NCBI RefSeq assembly: GCF_000174015.1 | Contig: NZ_ACFE01000005.1 | Location: 62,001 to 126,000, forward strand | DNA from: Lancefieldella rimae ATCC 49626 | GTDB taxonomy: Bacteria; Actinomycetota; Coriobacteriia; Coriobacteriales; Atopobiaceae | Length of the DNA stretch: 64,000 nt | Direction of reading: 5' to 3' | Shown here: one piece after another, positions 1 to 8,911 of the stretch | Layout of the letters: the number at the start of each line of letters is the position of its first letter | How positions within the stretch are numbered: position 1 is the stretch's first letter | The notes under the pieces: model-generated | The model's database searches: none | What the model was told of the DNA's origin: nothing | Seen by the model: only the letters and a program-made list of their open reading frames with translations | Made by a program: the position numbers and the translations under genes

Positions 1-86
1 ACGATACCAAAAAATGAAATACCAATGGTTATGCGTGCAGCCGTGGCATACAGGGGAAGATATTTCCCGATGAAGCCCCAATCCAT
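1..86 (-). CDS. Amino-acid ABC transporter permease, N-terminal fragment
   Basis: A minus-strand reading frame opens with ATG at 86-84 and runs off the left edge of the window. The 28 visible residues begin MDWGFIGKYLPLYATAARIT, which resembles the first transmembrane segment of HisM/GlnP-type inner-membrane permeases of polar amino-acid ABC transporters. A GGAGAGG ribosome binding site lies upstream of the start, with a rather long spacing. The fragment is too short to show the permease loop motif (EAA loop), so the substrate cannot be named. It could be another multi-pass protein with a similar first helix. Confidence 0.55.
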   Translation of the reverse strand, partial: MDWGFIGKYLPLYATAARITIGISFFGI

Positions 87-311
87 GCGATTACAATCCT
101 CTCCAAAGCTTGCAGCACATTTTGCATATACAAGCCAATTATCTGCGTATTATTTTTCCGAAAGGTAAAACAAACAGCTTAACGCCCGAACCCTTACCAG
201 AAGAGGACACAGAGCACCCGACCCCTGGCCATAGCAGACCCGGGCTTTTGACAGATTGCGGTGTATGCACACGGCATGGTGTATGTCATCGTCTTAAATC
301 GCATGAGAATA

Positions 312-339
312 ATCCTACTTGCAACTAGGAATTTGTCAA
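312..339 (-). promoter_or_regulatory. Candidate promoter for the permease fragment
   Basis: On the minus strand a perfect TTGACA (339-334) is followed after 16 bases by TAGGAT (317-312). It would give a 5' leader of about 220 bases before the ATG at 86. I saw no recognisable riboswitch or T-box signature in that leader, and nothing else in 87-378. Confidence 0.45.
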
Positions 340-378
340 CCACATCATAAAATCGATAATCATTTGGAAACAATTATG

Positions 379-903
379 CTATCTGAATGCCTCTGCCGTT
401 TTCCGTACAACGGTAAACGCCGAAATTAAATCGTCCAGAGTCATGCGAGCATTCGCGGGGCTTGTTGACGGCAATGACGTAGCGGCAAGGTGAGTTGTCG
501 GTTCAATATGGCGATGGTAAAGCCGTGTAGCCATGCCTCCAAGCGTATATATCTGCACAATGTTTGCCTGCTCAAGCAAACTCGCAATGTCATTGGGAAC
601 CGGATTTTCAATGCTCGCATCACTGGCGCCTATAATGTCACACGCCTTCAAAACATCACAGATGGCCACATGGTGTAGGTGGCAGAAGCGTATCTTTTCT
701 TCACTGCTTTCCAAGGGCTTCTCGCCCCAAAGACCGGCCATAACACGCCAAAAACGATTCTGTGGATTACCAAAGTAAAAGCCAATTTCCCGAGATTTAG
801 GACTTGGCATCGAACCCAATAACAGAACGCGAGAATCCCTATCTACAATGGGAGGCAAGGGATTTACGATATGCTCGCGCCCGGATTGTGGGAGCTTTCC
901 CAT
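379..903 (-). CDS. DNA-deoxyinosine (hypoxanthine/uracil) glycosylase, UDG family 6
   Basis: A base-excision repair enzyme of the HDG/family-6 uracil-DNA glycosylase group, which removes deaminated bases (hypoxanthine, in family members) from DNA. Of 174 residues, the conserved blocks visible are LLLGSMPSPKS near residue 27, FYFGNPQNRFW near residue 42 and SPANA near residue 145, matching the active-site and base-binding motifs of the family. The frame is open further upstream to 954, but ATG 903 is chosen because GGGAGA precedes it by 8 bases and it starts just after the stop of the upstream gene at 908. It is probably co-transcribed with the phosphatase gene. Confidence 0.82.
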   Translation of the reverse strand: MGKLPQSGREHIVNPLPPIVDRDSRVLLLGSMPSPKSREIGFYFGNPQNRFWRVMAGLWGEKPLESSEEKIRFCHLHHVAICDVLKACDIIGASDASIENPVPNDIASLLEQANIVQIYTLGGMATRLYHRHIEPTTHLAATSLPSTSPANARMTLDDLISAFTVVRKTAEAFR

Positions 904-907
904 GTAT

Positions 908-1711
908 TTAGTCTCCCACCTGAAGCGGCTCGGTAAATTCCGCTTCATCATCAAGACGAATTACGCTCACTTGCCCGTATCCGGCGCCTCCGACCGTTCC
1001 CGTATCAATGCCCCACTTATCATGCACGTTACCGGTGGCGGGAGTTGCGCCAGCGCGGATATACTGCGCAAGGCCCTCCTCATTTTGCGCACTCCGATTA
1101 ATATTTGAAGCACCCACGGAAGCGAGATATGGCGTAGGGGTATGTCCGCAAATGACAATGGGACCGTTTCCCCCGGAATCAACGAGTCCAGTAGGCCGAG
1201 ACCAAAAGTCTTCGCGAATCCACAGGAGATCCTCCGTGTTCTGTAACTCTACAAACGAATGCAGAGTCTCAAGGTTCCACGCCGGAGGCACCGGAGAAAT
1301 ACCTGCACGAATACCGGCATGCACAAGAATGTATGGACGCCCTCCCCTGATGCATTCATAATGCAAGGGTAAACTTTGCAGCCACTCCAAAAGATCAAAT
1401 CGTTGCTGCTGAGAGTAGCTCTTAAGCTGATCGCGTGTTGTCTCGCCGCCGTTGTATATCCACGTAATAAGCGCTTCCGTATCGTCTTCATTCGCTAAAA
1501 AACGCCCGAGCATCTGCTCATGGTTGCCCTGGAGAACTACCGCGTGTGGCAACGTTTTGACCGTTTCGATGACACCAAGCGGATCAGGACCGCGATCAAT
1601 CATATCGCCAAGGCAAATAAATTGATCCTCATCTTGAGGCGCAATGCGTTCAAGTATCCGCCTGAGCGGCTTGGCGTGCCCGTGAATATCGGTAAAAACG
1701 TATGTTGCCAC
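908..1711 (-). CDS. PPP-type metallophosphoesterase (serine/threonine phosphatase-like)
   Basis: A calcineurin-like phosphoesterase of 267 residues. The metal-binding signature is complete and near the N-terminus: DIHG, then GDMIDRG, then GNHE, with a later H in VHAGI and GHTP near residue 190. This spacing matches bacterial PrpA/ApaH-like enzymes; the substrate could be phosphoprotein or diadenosine tetraphosphate and cannot be told from sequence. The frame extends to 1780, but a GTG at 1711 preceded by AGGAG puts the protein start directly at the first beta strand (ATYVFTDIHG) and leaves only 7 bases after the upstream stop. Confidence 0.82.
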   Translation of the reverse strand: MATYVFTDIHGHAKPLRRILERIAPQDEDQFICLGDMIDRGPDPLGVIETVKTLPHAVVLQGNHEQMLGRFLANEDDTEALITWIYNGGETTRDQLKSYSQQQRFDLLEWLQSLPLHYECIRGGRPYILVHAGIRAGISPVPPAWNLETLHSFVELQNTEDLLWIREDFWSRPTGLVDSGGNGPIVICGHTPTPYLASVGASNINRSAQNEEGLAQYIRAGATPATGNVHDKWGIDTGTVGGAGYGQVSVIRLDDEAEFTEPLQVGD

Positions 1712-1718
1712 AAAACTC

Positions 1719-2690
1719 CTAACGATTATGCGATCCCAAACAGTCTTCCACAGACGGCTTGCCGTCAAAATTAAGACCATGCGTCAATTTTCTTGCAGCT
1801 TCCAAATTAAAATCATGCGAGAAGAACATGTCAAGTGCATAGGGAACATTGGCAAGTGCGGCATCATAGAGATCCCAGAAACTTTCATGGCGTTTCGTAC
1901 CTGTTGCAGGATCAATCCACGCATGGCCTTCATGGTTGTCAAAGTCAGAATCAGCCGAAGCCCGTAGCCGATGCGAGATTGCTTCCATGAGAGAATACCG
2001 ATGAGGAGCAAAGGTACGCTCCACACGACTCAAAAACTTCGCCTTCTTACCATCGGGAGAATATATCAAACGCTGAATCATTCGATTATCCACAACGGCA
2101 GACGAGAAAATCCTTGTATCGGTCGGTTGATCATAGGTCCACAAAAGCACATAAAAATACACACGGTCAAGCACATAAAGCGTTCGCAGCGATGCGCGCA
2201 ACACCTCGGAATAGGGACGATAACTTTTAATTGTTTTTCCCGTCCGAGCATAGAGAATCGCTTCATCAAGATCACGTTCTATCTCGGCGTGCACCAAAGG
2301 TCCCGCTTGCTCATCAAGCCCTTCCACGCCCATCGACGTTAAACCGTCCTGCAAGGAAAACACAAACGGATGCGCCGTGGTATCCAAAAGATAGTGGCAG
2401 AGAAAGCCCGCACAATATGCACGCGCAACGGCAACATCTTGAAGCGGCAGCGGCGCAAGAGCATCACGCATGGAAAGCAATAGCTCGGGAGTACGGGCTT
2501 TGTGCATACGTGAGCCCATATTCGCCCAACGGTGCAGCAAAGGGTCTGCCTGCAGAAAAAAGAGAGGGTCCGGACCTTGGTTGCCCAGCAAAAAGGCCTC
2601 CTGCTCTTCGAGCGTGGCAAAGCCGAGCTTACCGGCCGCTATCTCAAAGGCATCTTTTCCAAAAAAGTCATGAGTAAGAATTGCCGGCAT
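1719..2690 (-). CDS. Zinc-dependent phospholipase C family protein
   Basis: A 323-residue protein resembling the Zn_dep_PLPC family (Pfam PF00882). Family features seen are THDFF at the start, GNQGPDPLFF near residue 38, HRWANMGSRMHK near residue 52 and CHYLLDTTAHP near residue 97, giving several His and Asp residues suited to a zinc cluster. There is no signal peptide, so it is probably cytoplasmic and the substrate is unknown. The start has a GAGGGGAAG ribosome binding site. It is the first gene of a compact run with the phosphatase and glycosylase genes. Confidence 0.72.
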   Translation of the reverse strand: MPAILTHDFFGKDAFEIAAGKLGFATLEEQEAFLLGNQGPDPLFFLQADPLLHRWANMGSRMHKARTPELLLSMRDALAPLPLQDVAVARAYCAGFLCHYLLDTTAHPFVFSLQDGLTSMGVEGLDEQAGPLVHAEIERDLDEAILYARTGKTIKSYRPYSEVLRASLRTLYVLDRVYFYVLLWTYDQPTDTRIFSSAVVDNRMIQRLIYSPDGKKAKFLSRVERTFAPHRYSLMEAISHRLRASADSDFDNHEGHAWIDPATGTKRHESFWDLYDAALANVPYALDMFFSHDFNLEAARKLTHGLNFDGKPSVEDCLGSHNR

Positions 2691-2781
2691 ACGCTTCCCC
2701 TCTTAGACACCCATTCAACCTTCTGATACATACACCCGCTTATGGGGTGAATATATGCTACCCATTGTACCCGCTTGTACT

Positions 2782-3669
2782 CTAACTATCCAAGCTCTGC
2801 AGGCCCAAGGCAAGCGCACCAAGAATACCTTGATTTCCACTGCAGCCATCACTAACAACATATGAATCAATCGCACTAAGTTCGGCTGTATTGATATAGC
2901 CGTTAAGGTTTTCCAAAAGTTTTTGGCGAATAAGCGGAAAGAGCTGAGTCTGTTTCATAACGCCGCCACCCAAAATAATACGCTGCGGCGAATAGCAAAG
3001 TACATACACTGCCAGAGCCTTTGCAAGATAGGTAGCTTCCAGTTCCCATACTTCCTGCTTTTCATCAAGCTCGGAGGCCGGAAGTCCCCAGCGCTTCTCG
3101 ATGGAAGGACCTGAAGCAAGGCCCTCAAGACAAGATACGTGATACTGACAGACGGACATCGCCAGCGGATCGTCTTTCTCCCGCTCAATCGGAATGTGGC
3201 CGGCCTCCGGATGCAACATGCCATGCAGAAGCTTCCCACCCAAAAGAACGCCCGCTCCGATACCCGTTCCTACCGTAAGATAAACAACGTTTTTCAAACC
3301 ACGTGCCGAGCCAAAAAGAGCCTCCCCTAAACACGCGGCATTGACATCCGTATCGTAGCCAATGGGCACACCAAGTCCTGCTCTCAGCGCCCCTAAAAAA
3401 TCATAGTTGACCCAACCTTGCTTAGGCGTCGAGAGTATCTTGCCATAATCGGGCAGCTCAGGGTTAACACACGTAGGACCAAAAGCTCCCACTCCAAGCG
3501 CATCAATCTCTCGCTCGGCAAACCAGGCAATCATCTTCGAAACGATGCCCGCAGGCTCTGTGGTAGGCATAACCTCACGCTCGAAAATTTTTCCTTCTCG
3601 CGTTCCTATCGCTAAAACCATCTTGGTTCCACCGGCTTCAAGCGCACCGATGCGAGGTCCATCTACCAT
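2782..3669 (-). CDS. ROK family sugar kinase, fructokinase type
   Basis: Probably phosphorylates fructose or a related hexose with ATP in the cytoplasm. The N-terminal phosphate loop GALEAGGTKMVLAIG and the zinc-site region with CQYHVSCLEG fit the fructokinase (ScrK/Gmuk-like) branch of ROK kinases rather than glucokinase; GTGIGAGV and GGGV are also present. Length is 295 residues when started at ATG 3669, which has AAGGAGGG 4 bases upstream; the frame is open to 3813 but would overlap copA. It begins 28 bases after copA ends, so it may be carried on the copper operon transcript, although a link in function is not obvious. Confidence 0.78.
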   Translation of the reverse strand: MVDGPRIGALEAGGTKMVLAIGTREGKIFEREVMPTTEPAGIVSKMIAWFAEREIDALGVGAFGPTCVNPELPDYGKILSTPKQGWVNYDFLGALRAGLGVPIGYDTDVNAACLGEALFGSARGLKNVVYLTVGTGIGAGVLLGGKLLHGMLHPEAGHIPIEREKDDPLAMSVCQYHVSCLEGLASGPSIEKRWGLPASELDEKQEVWELEATYLAKALAVYVLCYSPQRIILGGGVMKQTQLFPLIRQKLLENLNGYINTAELSAIDSYVVSDGCSGNQGILGALALGLQSLDS

Positions 3670-3697
3670 GTAACCCTCCTTATCGCTTAAAGGTGTC

Positions 3698-3904
3698 TTA
3701 CGCAATACTCGCTTCATAACCCGCATTCTTGACTGCGGCAATAAGCGCTTCGTCAGAAACGGCACCGTCAAACTCAACGATGGCAGACGCATCTTCAAGC
3801 GATACTTCCACACGAGAAACGCCCTCTACGGCTTCAAGCGCCTGAGTAACGTGTGCAACACAGTGCTGACAGCTCATTCCTTCAACATTCAATTTCTTTT
3901 CCAT
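3698..3904 (-). CDS. Possible free CopZ-like copper chaperone from an internal start in copA
   Basis: Inside the copA frame an ATG at 3904 is preceded by a purine-rich AAGGAAAGGAAAGAG stretch. Starting there would yield a 68-residue protein, [15 protein letters not shown]..., the usual size and layout of a CopZ metallochaperone, ending at the same stop as CopA. Known parallel: some bacteria make a chaperone from the copA gene by frameshifting. Here the route would be internal initiation. There is no stop codon between the ATPase and this domain. Expression of the short form is inference. Confidence 0.45.
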   Translation of the reverse strand: MEKKLNVEGMSCQHCVAHVTQALEAVEGVSRVEVSLEDASAIVEFDGAVSDEALIAAVKNAGYEASIA

Positions 3905-6337
3905 ACGCTCTTTCCTTTCCTTCGGTGTCGGTACGATTACAGGTATTGCTGTTGTACATATGGGTTTTGACTGCGCATCAAAACCTGATTGAACCTGAGT
4001 TTCAACGGATCCCACATGACTCACATCAATTTCTTTTGGTTTCCACGTGCGCAGACGCAGGGCGTTTGTCACTACAAAAACTGACGAGAATCCCATGGCC
4101 GCCGCTCCTATCATCGGATTGAGCGTAACGCCCAAAGGCGCCAAAAAGCCCATGGCAACCGGAATACAAATAGCATTATAGAAGAGCGCCCAGAAGAGAT
4201 TCTGCTTGATATTTCTGAGAGTTGCTTTCGAAAGTTCAATAGCTCCGGCAACATCTGTCGGATCTGACTTCATAAGCACAATGTCTGCCGAGCTGATAGC
4301 CACATCAGTGCCTGCTCCAATAGCGATACCGATATCTGCCCGAGCAAGTGCCGGAGCATCGTTAATGCCGTCGCCCACCATGATGACATTCTCGCCGGAC
4401 TCTTGAAGACGACGGATTTGAAGTTCCTTCTCGCTTGGTAAAACGTCAGAAATCACTCGGTCAACGTTGAGTTTTTCCCCAATCACCGCCGCCGTGGTTT
4501 TTTGGTCTCCCGTGAGCATAATGGATTGTATGCCCATGGCTCGCAGCTTCAGAATTGTCTTCGCACTTGTTGGCTTTATGGTATCCGCCACGGCGATAAT
4601 CCCTACAAGCTTGCCGTCTCTCGCAAAAAAGAGTGGTGTTTTTGCATCGGAGGCTAAGGTATTCGCGGAAGCTTCAAGGCCGCCAAGGTCAACGCCCTCC
4701 TGCTCCATAAGACGCCTATTTCCTGCAGCGATTTTTGAACCCGCAAGAGTTGCTGTAAGGCCGCCTCCCACAACCTGCATAAAATCCGTGAGTTCGGCGT
4801 TCTTCTCGCCTTGTGTTTGAGTGGCCGGTACGCTGGCAGAGTGCATATCGGCATAGGCCACAATCGCCTGCGCGAGAGGATGCTCGCTTTTACGCTCAAG
4901 GGTTGCCGCAAGAGCAATGAGATCTTCTGTCTCCACACCTTCGGTGGCAATTACGTCAGTTACGCTGGGCTTACCTTCGGTAAGAGTTCCTGTTTTATCA
5001 AAGACAACCGTAGTGGCTGCTGCCGCACCTTCAAGCGCCTCGGCAGACTTTACCAAAACGCCCTGAGAAGCGCCCAAACCGGTACCTACCATGACGGCGG
5101 TCGGCGTTGCAAGACCAAGTGCACAGGGGCAAGAAATTACCAGCACCGACACGGCATGAGAAAGAGCGACGACAAAATCACCCGGTGCAAACACAAACAG
5201 CCAGCCGACAAAGGTGAGAAGCGCTAATACCATGACCACCGGCACAAAGACGCCTGCAATGGTATCGGCACGGCGCTCTATGGGAGCCTTTGAGCTCGTT
5301 GCCTCATCAACAAGACGGATGATGCCGGCAAGCGTTGTATCATCGCCTACGGCCTGCGCTTGCATCTTGAACCAGCCTCCGACGGAAACGGTGGCGCCGG
5401 TTACGTGCGCACCAACCGCCTTTTCCACGGGGATTGCCTCGCCCGTGATAGCCGACTCATCTACCGAACTCTCCCCTTCCACCACCACACCGTCCACAGG
5501 AATGGCGCTTCCCGCGCGAACTACCAAAATGTCGCCCACGTGAACGTCCGCGGCAGAGACGGTTTCTTCTTTGCCGTCGCGCTCTACCACTGCCGTCTTA
5601 GGAGTAAGGTTCATCAAAGCCTCAATGGCTCCGGTGGTACGTCCCTTCGCACGAGCTTCAAAGAACTTTCCCAGCGTAATGAGGGCAAGAATCAAACCCG
5701 CCGATTCAAAATACATGCCATGCATGGCTATGTGAGCAGCCGTCCAATCCCCTGCGACAAAGGCATTTGCCATTTGATAGAGGCTGACCACACTGTAGGC
5801 AAAACTTGCGGAAGAACCAAGCGCGATAAGTGCGTCCATATTAGGTGCGCCATGGATAAGCGAACGAAAACCACCGATAAAGTAATGTCGATTGATAAAA
5901 AGTATGGGAATGCAGAGAAGAAGCTCAGTAAGCGCAAGATTCATCATGTTGCGCATACCGGAAAGCTGTGGCGGAACCGGCCAGCCAAGCATGTCCCCCA
6001 TGGCTATGTAAAAAAGCGGAACGGCACATGCGAGAGACTCTATAAGCTGCCGTTTTTTTGATTCAACTTCCTTTTGAGCAGCGTCCGTCGCACGAGCCTC
6101 AGATGAAACAGCAACCTTCTGTTCAAGACGAGGTTGTGCCTCATAGCCGGCCTTTGAGACGGCAGCGCTTATATCCTGAAGCGTCTTTTGATTGCCGTCA
6201 AAATCAACCTCCATTGAGTTCTTGAGCAAGTTGACCCGAGCTTCTTTGACACCGCTAACGGAAGCAGCCACTTTTTCCACATGAGCGGCACAGCTTGCGC
6301 ACGTCATTCCTATGACATCAAACGTTTTCTGATCCAT
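3698..6337 (-). CDS. copA: Copper-exporting P1B-type ATPase with N- and C-terminal HMA domains
   Basis: An inner-membrane Cu(I) exporter of 879 residues. In order: an N-terminal heavy-metal domain with GMTCASC (residue about 10), a membrane domain with the CPC motif [11 protein letters not shown], the actuator motif TGEAIPV, the phosphorylation site DKTGTLTEG, the SEHPLA nucleotide-binding motif and GDGINDAPA. Unusually, after a 40-residue linker there is a second heavy-metal domain at the C-terminus ([11 protein letters not shown]), like a CopZ chaperone fused in frame. It follows csoR by 14 bases in one operon and should be induced by copper. Confidence 0.95.
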   Translation of the reverse strand: MDQKTFDVIGMTCASCAAHVEKVAASVSGVKEARVNLLKNSMEVDFDGNQKTLQDISAAVSKAGYEAQPRLEQKVAVSSEARATDAAQKEVESKKRQLIESLACAVPLFYIAMGDMLGWPVPPQLSGMRNMMNLALTELLLCIPILFINRHYFIGGFRSLIHGAPNMDALIALGSSASFAYSVVSLYQMANAFVAGDWTAAHIAMHGMYFESAGLILALITLGKFFEARAKGRTTGAIEALMNLTPKTAVVERDGKEETVSAADVHVGDILVVRAGSAIPVDGVVVEGESSVDESAITGEAIPVEKAVGAHVTGATVSVGGWFKMQAQAVGDDTTLAGIIRLVDEATSSKAPIERRADTIAGVFVPVVMVLALLTFVGWLFVFAPGDFVVALSHAVSVLVISCPCALGLATPTAVMVGTGLGASQGVLVKSAEALEGAAAATTVVFDKTGTLTEGKPSVTDVIATEGVETEDLIALAATLERKSEHPLAQAIVAYADMHSASVPATQTQGEKNAELTDFMQVVGGGLTATLAGSKIAAGNRRLMEQEGVDLGGLEASANTLASDAKTPLFFARDGKLVGIIAVADTIKPTSAKTILKLRAMGIQSIMLTGDQKTTAAVIGEKLNVDRVISDVLPSEKELQIRRLQESGENVIMVGDGINDAPALARADIGIAIGAGTDVAISSADIVLMKSDPTDVAGAIELSKATLRNIKQNLFWALFYNAICIPVAMGFLAPLGVTLNPMIGAAAMGFSSVFVVTNALRLRTWKPKEIDVSHVGSVETQVQSGFDAQSKPICTTAIPVIVPTPKERKERMEKKLNVEGMSCQHCVAHVTQALEAVEGVSRVEVSLEDASAIVEFDGAVSDEALIAAVKNAGYEASIA

Positions 6338-6351
6338 CTTGCAACCTTGCC

Positions 6352-6705
6352 TTACATAAACTTCTTGAAGAGATCCATAACCTCATCGATAACGTCAGTA
6401 TCGCCTTGCTGCACACGATCGACCACGCAAGACTTCAGGTGGTCTTGCATCACTTCCCGAGAAATCGCCTTTACTGCAGATTCCACAGCAGCAAGCTGGA
6501 TAAGAACGTCTCCGCAGTAGCGATCGTCCTCGACCATAGTTTTAATACCACCGAGCTGTCCGATCACGCGATTGATACGCCGTGACACACTTGATTTAAG
6601 CTCCTGCGAGCGGGGTTTGTTTTTATGGGCACACAAACAGGTCTCCGATTGAGACTGCGCTTCGGTCTTTGACTCTGTTGCTTTTGGTTGACTGAGTGCC
6701 GACAC
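6352..6705 (-). CDS. csoR: CsoR-family copper-sensing repressor
   Basis: A DUF156 all-helical metal-sensing repressor that leaves its operator when Cu(I) binds. The ligand pattern Cys (DRYCGD), His and Cys (DHLKSC) is intact, which points to copper rather than the RcnR nickel/cobalt type. The start chosen is GTG 6705, which has AAAGGAGA with a 5-base spacer; the frame extends to 6735. Length is 117 residues. The N-terminal 30 residues are an extension rich in Ser, Glu and Lys with a CLCAH segment that might bind metal. It is followed by copA after 14 bases, and an excellent operator lies upstream. Confidence 0.93.
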   Translation of the reverse strand: MSALSQPKATESKTEAQSQSETCLCAHKNKPRSQELKSSVSRRINRVIGQLGGIKTMVEDDRYCGDVLIQLAAVESAVKAISREVMQDHLKSCVVDRVQQGDTDVIDEVMDLFKKFM

Positions 6706-6763
6706 ATGTTCTCCTTTTACACACTTTATGAACACCCCTTCTGAGATGCCCTATGTATAAAGC

Positions 6764-6786
6764 ATAATACCCCCTAGGGGCATATT
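6764..6786 (-). promoter_or_regulatory. CsoR operator
   Basis: The sequence TACCCCCTAGGGGCATA contains a perfect CCCCTAGGGG palindrome (6771-6780) flanked by A/T-rich arms. It matches the G-tract pseudo-palindrome known for CsoR operators in Mycobacterium and Bacillus. It lies about 60-80 bases before the csoR start, so csoR-copA should be autoregulated and copper-inducible. Confidence 0.85.
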
Positions 6787-6808
6787 TATACTACATGTAT
6801 GTAATCTT

Positions 6809-7102
6809 TTAATCCATGTACCATTGATTCAAAAAGAACATCATTGAATACACCACTATTACAAGCCAGAGCACACATGAAATAATCTTAAATATCGGCT
6901 TTGTCTCATTTCCCGTTACGGTTGCTGCAAAAAAGAGAATAGTAACAGGAATCAAGGACCATGCAAAAATTACCGGGCTTATAAGCTTGAACTTTAACAA
7001 GGTTGAAAAGCTTACCGATATGATAGTCTCAACTACCAGTAGCCTCCGACGCCATTTGAAATCTATGTTCATGGCTCGTAGAGACCTCACTCTCTTTAAC
7101 AA
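6809..7102 (-). CDS. Small hypothetical membrane protein
   Basis: I do not recognise this protein. It has 97 residues with a basic N-terminus (RRRLLVVE) and three likely membrane segments: near residues 22-40, 43-61 and 70-90, and ends in NQWYMD. Base composition is lower in GC than the neighbours. The start is uncertain: TTG 7102 has GGGAGC close by, while an ATG inside (MNIDFKW) lacks a good ribosome binding site. It ends just before the csoR operator region and has the same orientation as the operon. Confidence 0.5.
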   Translation of the reverse strand: MLKRVRSLRAMNIDFKWRRRLLVVETIISVSFSTLLKFKLISPVIFAWSLIPVTILFFAATVTGNETKPIFKIISCVLWLVIVVYSMMFFLNQWYMD

Positions 7103-7311
7103 AAGCTCCCTAACCTTATTCGCTATTATATAAAAAGCATCAGAAATATGTTTACTAAAGGTTACTTTTATTCGGTAATAGGCTCATAGGATCGGCGAAC
7201 GTAGTAATTGTCTGATTATATTGAGTACATTTTTTCTCTAGATTTACAATAGGTTTTTAGACACGTTTGCATTCAGCCAATTTAAGTAGAAATAGCATTA
7301 CTCTAAGTAAA

Positions 7312-7340
7312 ACAGGCCATCGAGAAAACCCGATGACCTG
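7312..7340 (-). terminator. Terminator after tRNA-Val
   Basis: On the minus strand CAGGTCATCG and CGATGGCCTG form a ten-base-pair stem with one mismatch around an 8-base loop, followed by TTTTA. It lies 9 bases beyond the tRNA 3' end. Confidence 0.75.
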
Positions 7341-7348
7341 TGAGTCTG

Positions 7349-7424
7349 TGGTGGGCGTTACAAGATTTGAACTTGTGACCTCTTCCGTGTCAGGGAAGCG
7401 CTCGTCCCCCTGAGCTAAACGCCC
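7349..7424 (-). tRNA. tRNA-Val (GAC)
   Basis: A 76-base cloverleaf with GGGCGTT/AACGCCC acceptor stem, anticodon stem CTTCC/GGAAG with loop CTGACAC (anticodon GAC), TTCAAAT T-loop, and encoded ACCA end. A promoter-like box TACTATATCCCTCGC lies upstream at about 7446-7460. Confidence 0.95.
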
Positions 7425-7443
7425 GAATAAAGCTGCTCAATTG

Positions 7444-7460
7444 CAGCGAGGGATATAGTA
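7444..7460 (-). promoter_or_regulatory. tRNA-Val promoter -10 and start-site box
   Basis: The minus strand reads TACTATATCCCTCGCTG. The same TATATCCCTCGCTG block precedes tRNA-Leu (20203-20216), and a similar TATATTATTCCTCGCG precedes tRNA-Gly. A possible -35 TTGCGC lies 18 bases upstream of TACTAT. The GC-rich stretch after the -10 resembles a stringent-control discriminator. Confidence 0.5.
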
Positions 7461-7521
7461 CGACAAAAACTACGATTGGCGCAAGTGCCATTTACAACTT
7501 TCTTTAAGCTTTCTTGATACC

Positions 7522-8808
7522 CTACTTCTTTTGAGACTTGGTATTCACCTTGACACGAATACCACCGGCAGCCGTAGACTTTTTCTGTCCCAAGCGCTTC
7601 TCGCCTGAAATAAATGCGGAAAGAGAAGTTACCGCTCTTGTCCAACGCTGATATACCGTCGGGCCGCCATGAGAGCGCAGGCCGAGGAGCATGGACGCAA
7701 AGAGTGTCGGAAGAAAATACTCAATGGCACGCCACAATACGAAACCCGCAGCGATCTTCTCGCCAAACATGTGTGCAAAGAGAAACGCAAAGCCGCCCTC
7801 AGCGCCACCGGTACCTCCCGGAAGCGGAATTGCCGAGGTAAGAAGTTCCAGCATGGAACCGGACGCCAGGCAGGTCAAAAGATCCGCAGGTTGTCCGAGG
7901 GCATTCAACACAAAGTACGGCAAGGAGTAAAGACATCCCAGCTGAAAAAGGGTGATGACAAGTACAACGCACATCTCAGGAATATTTTTAGCGGCATTTT
8001 TGAATCCGGCCGAAAACTCATGTACCTGCGTATTAATAATCTCATGCCAATGGTCATAGCGCTTTACAATGCCAAAACGTGAAAGGATCCGGAGTCCCCA
8101 ATTGCCCAGTGCAACAACCATACGCGGCAGCAGACAGATTGCAAGCATCCCTCCAACCATGAGAATTTTTGCACCAAAGAGAACGACACCGACAATTGTC
8201 ACATCACCAAACTGCTCAAAGAAGTAATTGAACCTGAACAGCAGAATAAGAGCGGCAAATATTCCTTCTCCCGCTTCATACATCACAAACCGCGTAAACT
8301 GAAGCGCGCCTGCCTGTCCCACGGAAATGCCCGCTCTTGTAAGGCGAAAAATCTGCGCGGGAGCGGCTCCTGCTCCATTGGGCGTGAGATTCATAAAGAA
8401 GATACCCGCCGCCTCAACGCTCATAAGGTCGCGGATGCCTACGGGACATTCCGGATCGGTAATAACCGAAATAATGTACGCAAAAATTCCCAGCAAATAA
8501 TATGCAAAGTACGCAAAAGCACCGGCTATAAGCCAGCTGGTATCAACACCGGCAAGCGCTCCAACAAACTCGTCGAACTGTCCGGAAAATACGATGTAAA
8601 CACCGTAGAGAACACTCACAAGCACCAAAAACAGAACGCTTTTGCGAACCTGTCCATAACTTTTACGAGCATCTTCTACTGATTCGGAAGCGGAGTTTGG
8701 ACTCACCGCCACCTTCGGAGTAATTTTTACTTTAGGCTTGGTCGCCTTTGGAGATCCAGGCTTTACGCTTGTTGACTTTGACGGAACAACATCTTCCGGA
8801 CGATCCAT
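7522..8808 (-). CDS. YbhN/UPF0104 family integral membrane protein (MprF N-domain-like)
   Basis: A polytopic membrane protein of 428 residues in the lysylphosphatidylglycerol synthase transmembrane (flippase-like) family. After a 60-residue Lys/Pro/Ser-rich cytoplasmic tail come 7-8 hydrophobic segments; the family signature NLTPNGAGAAPAQIFR is near residue 155 and LPGGTGGAEGGF near residue 340. Members move or attach lipids or glycans, but no aminoacyl-transfer domain is present here, so the substrate is unknown. ATG 8808 is used because GGGAGG precedes it; an in-frame GTG lies two codons earlier. The C-terminus is strongly basic. Confidence 0.8.
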   Translation of the reverse strand: MDRPEDVVPSKSTSVKPGSPKATKPKVKITPKVAVSPNSASESVEDARKSYGQVRKSVLFLVLVSVLYGVYIVFSGQFDEFVGALAGVDTSWLIAGAFAYFAYYLLGIFAYIISVITDPECPVGIRDLMSVEAAGIFFMNLTPNGAGAAPAQIFRLTRAGISVGQAGALQFTRFVMYEAGEGIFAALILLFRFNYFFEQFGDVTIVGVVLFGAKILMVGGMLAICLLPRMVVALGNWGLRILSRFGIVKRYDHWHEIINTQVHEFSAGFKNAAKNIPEMCVVLVITLFQLGCLYSLPYFVLNALGQPADLLTCLASGSMLELLTSAIPLPGGTGGAEGGFAFLFAHMFGEKIAAGFVLWRAIEYFLPTLFASMLLGLRSHGGPTVYQRWTRAVTSLSAFISGEKRLGQKKSTAAGGIRVKVNTKSQKK

Positions 8809-8911
8809 GAACACCTCCCGACCTTAAGCCTCTTCTCGTAAATTTCTTATCCCTAACGTATGTAAGTATACCTGCAACAGACACTGCCTAGCGAGACAAA
8901 CGCGCCATCAG

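Noticed and set aside
87-311. Riboswitch or T-box in the long leader of the amino-acid permease
   Set aside because: I looked for T-box, lysine, glutamine, SAM and cobalamin signatures and saw none. A covariance-model scan would settle it.
110-328. Plus-strand 72-codon frame at the left end
   Set aside because: No ribosome binding site or recognisable sequence, and it overlaps the candidate promoter and leader of the minus-strand permease.
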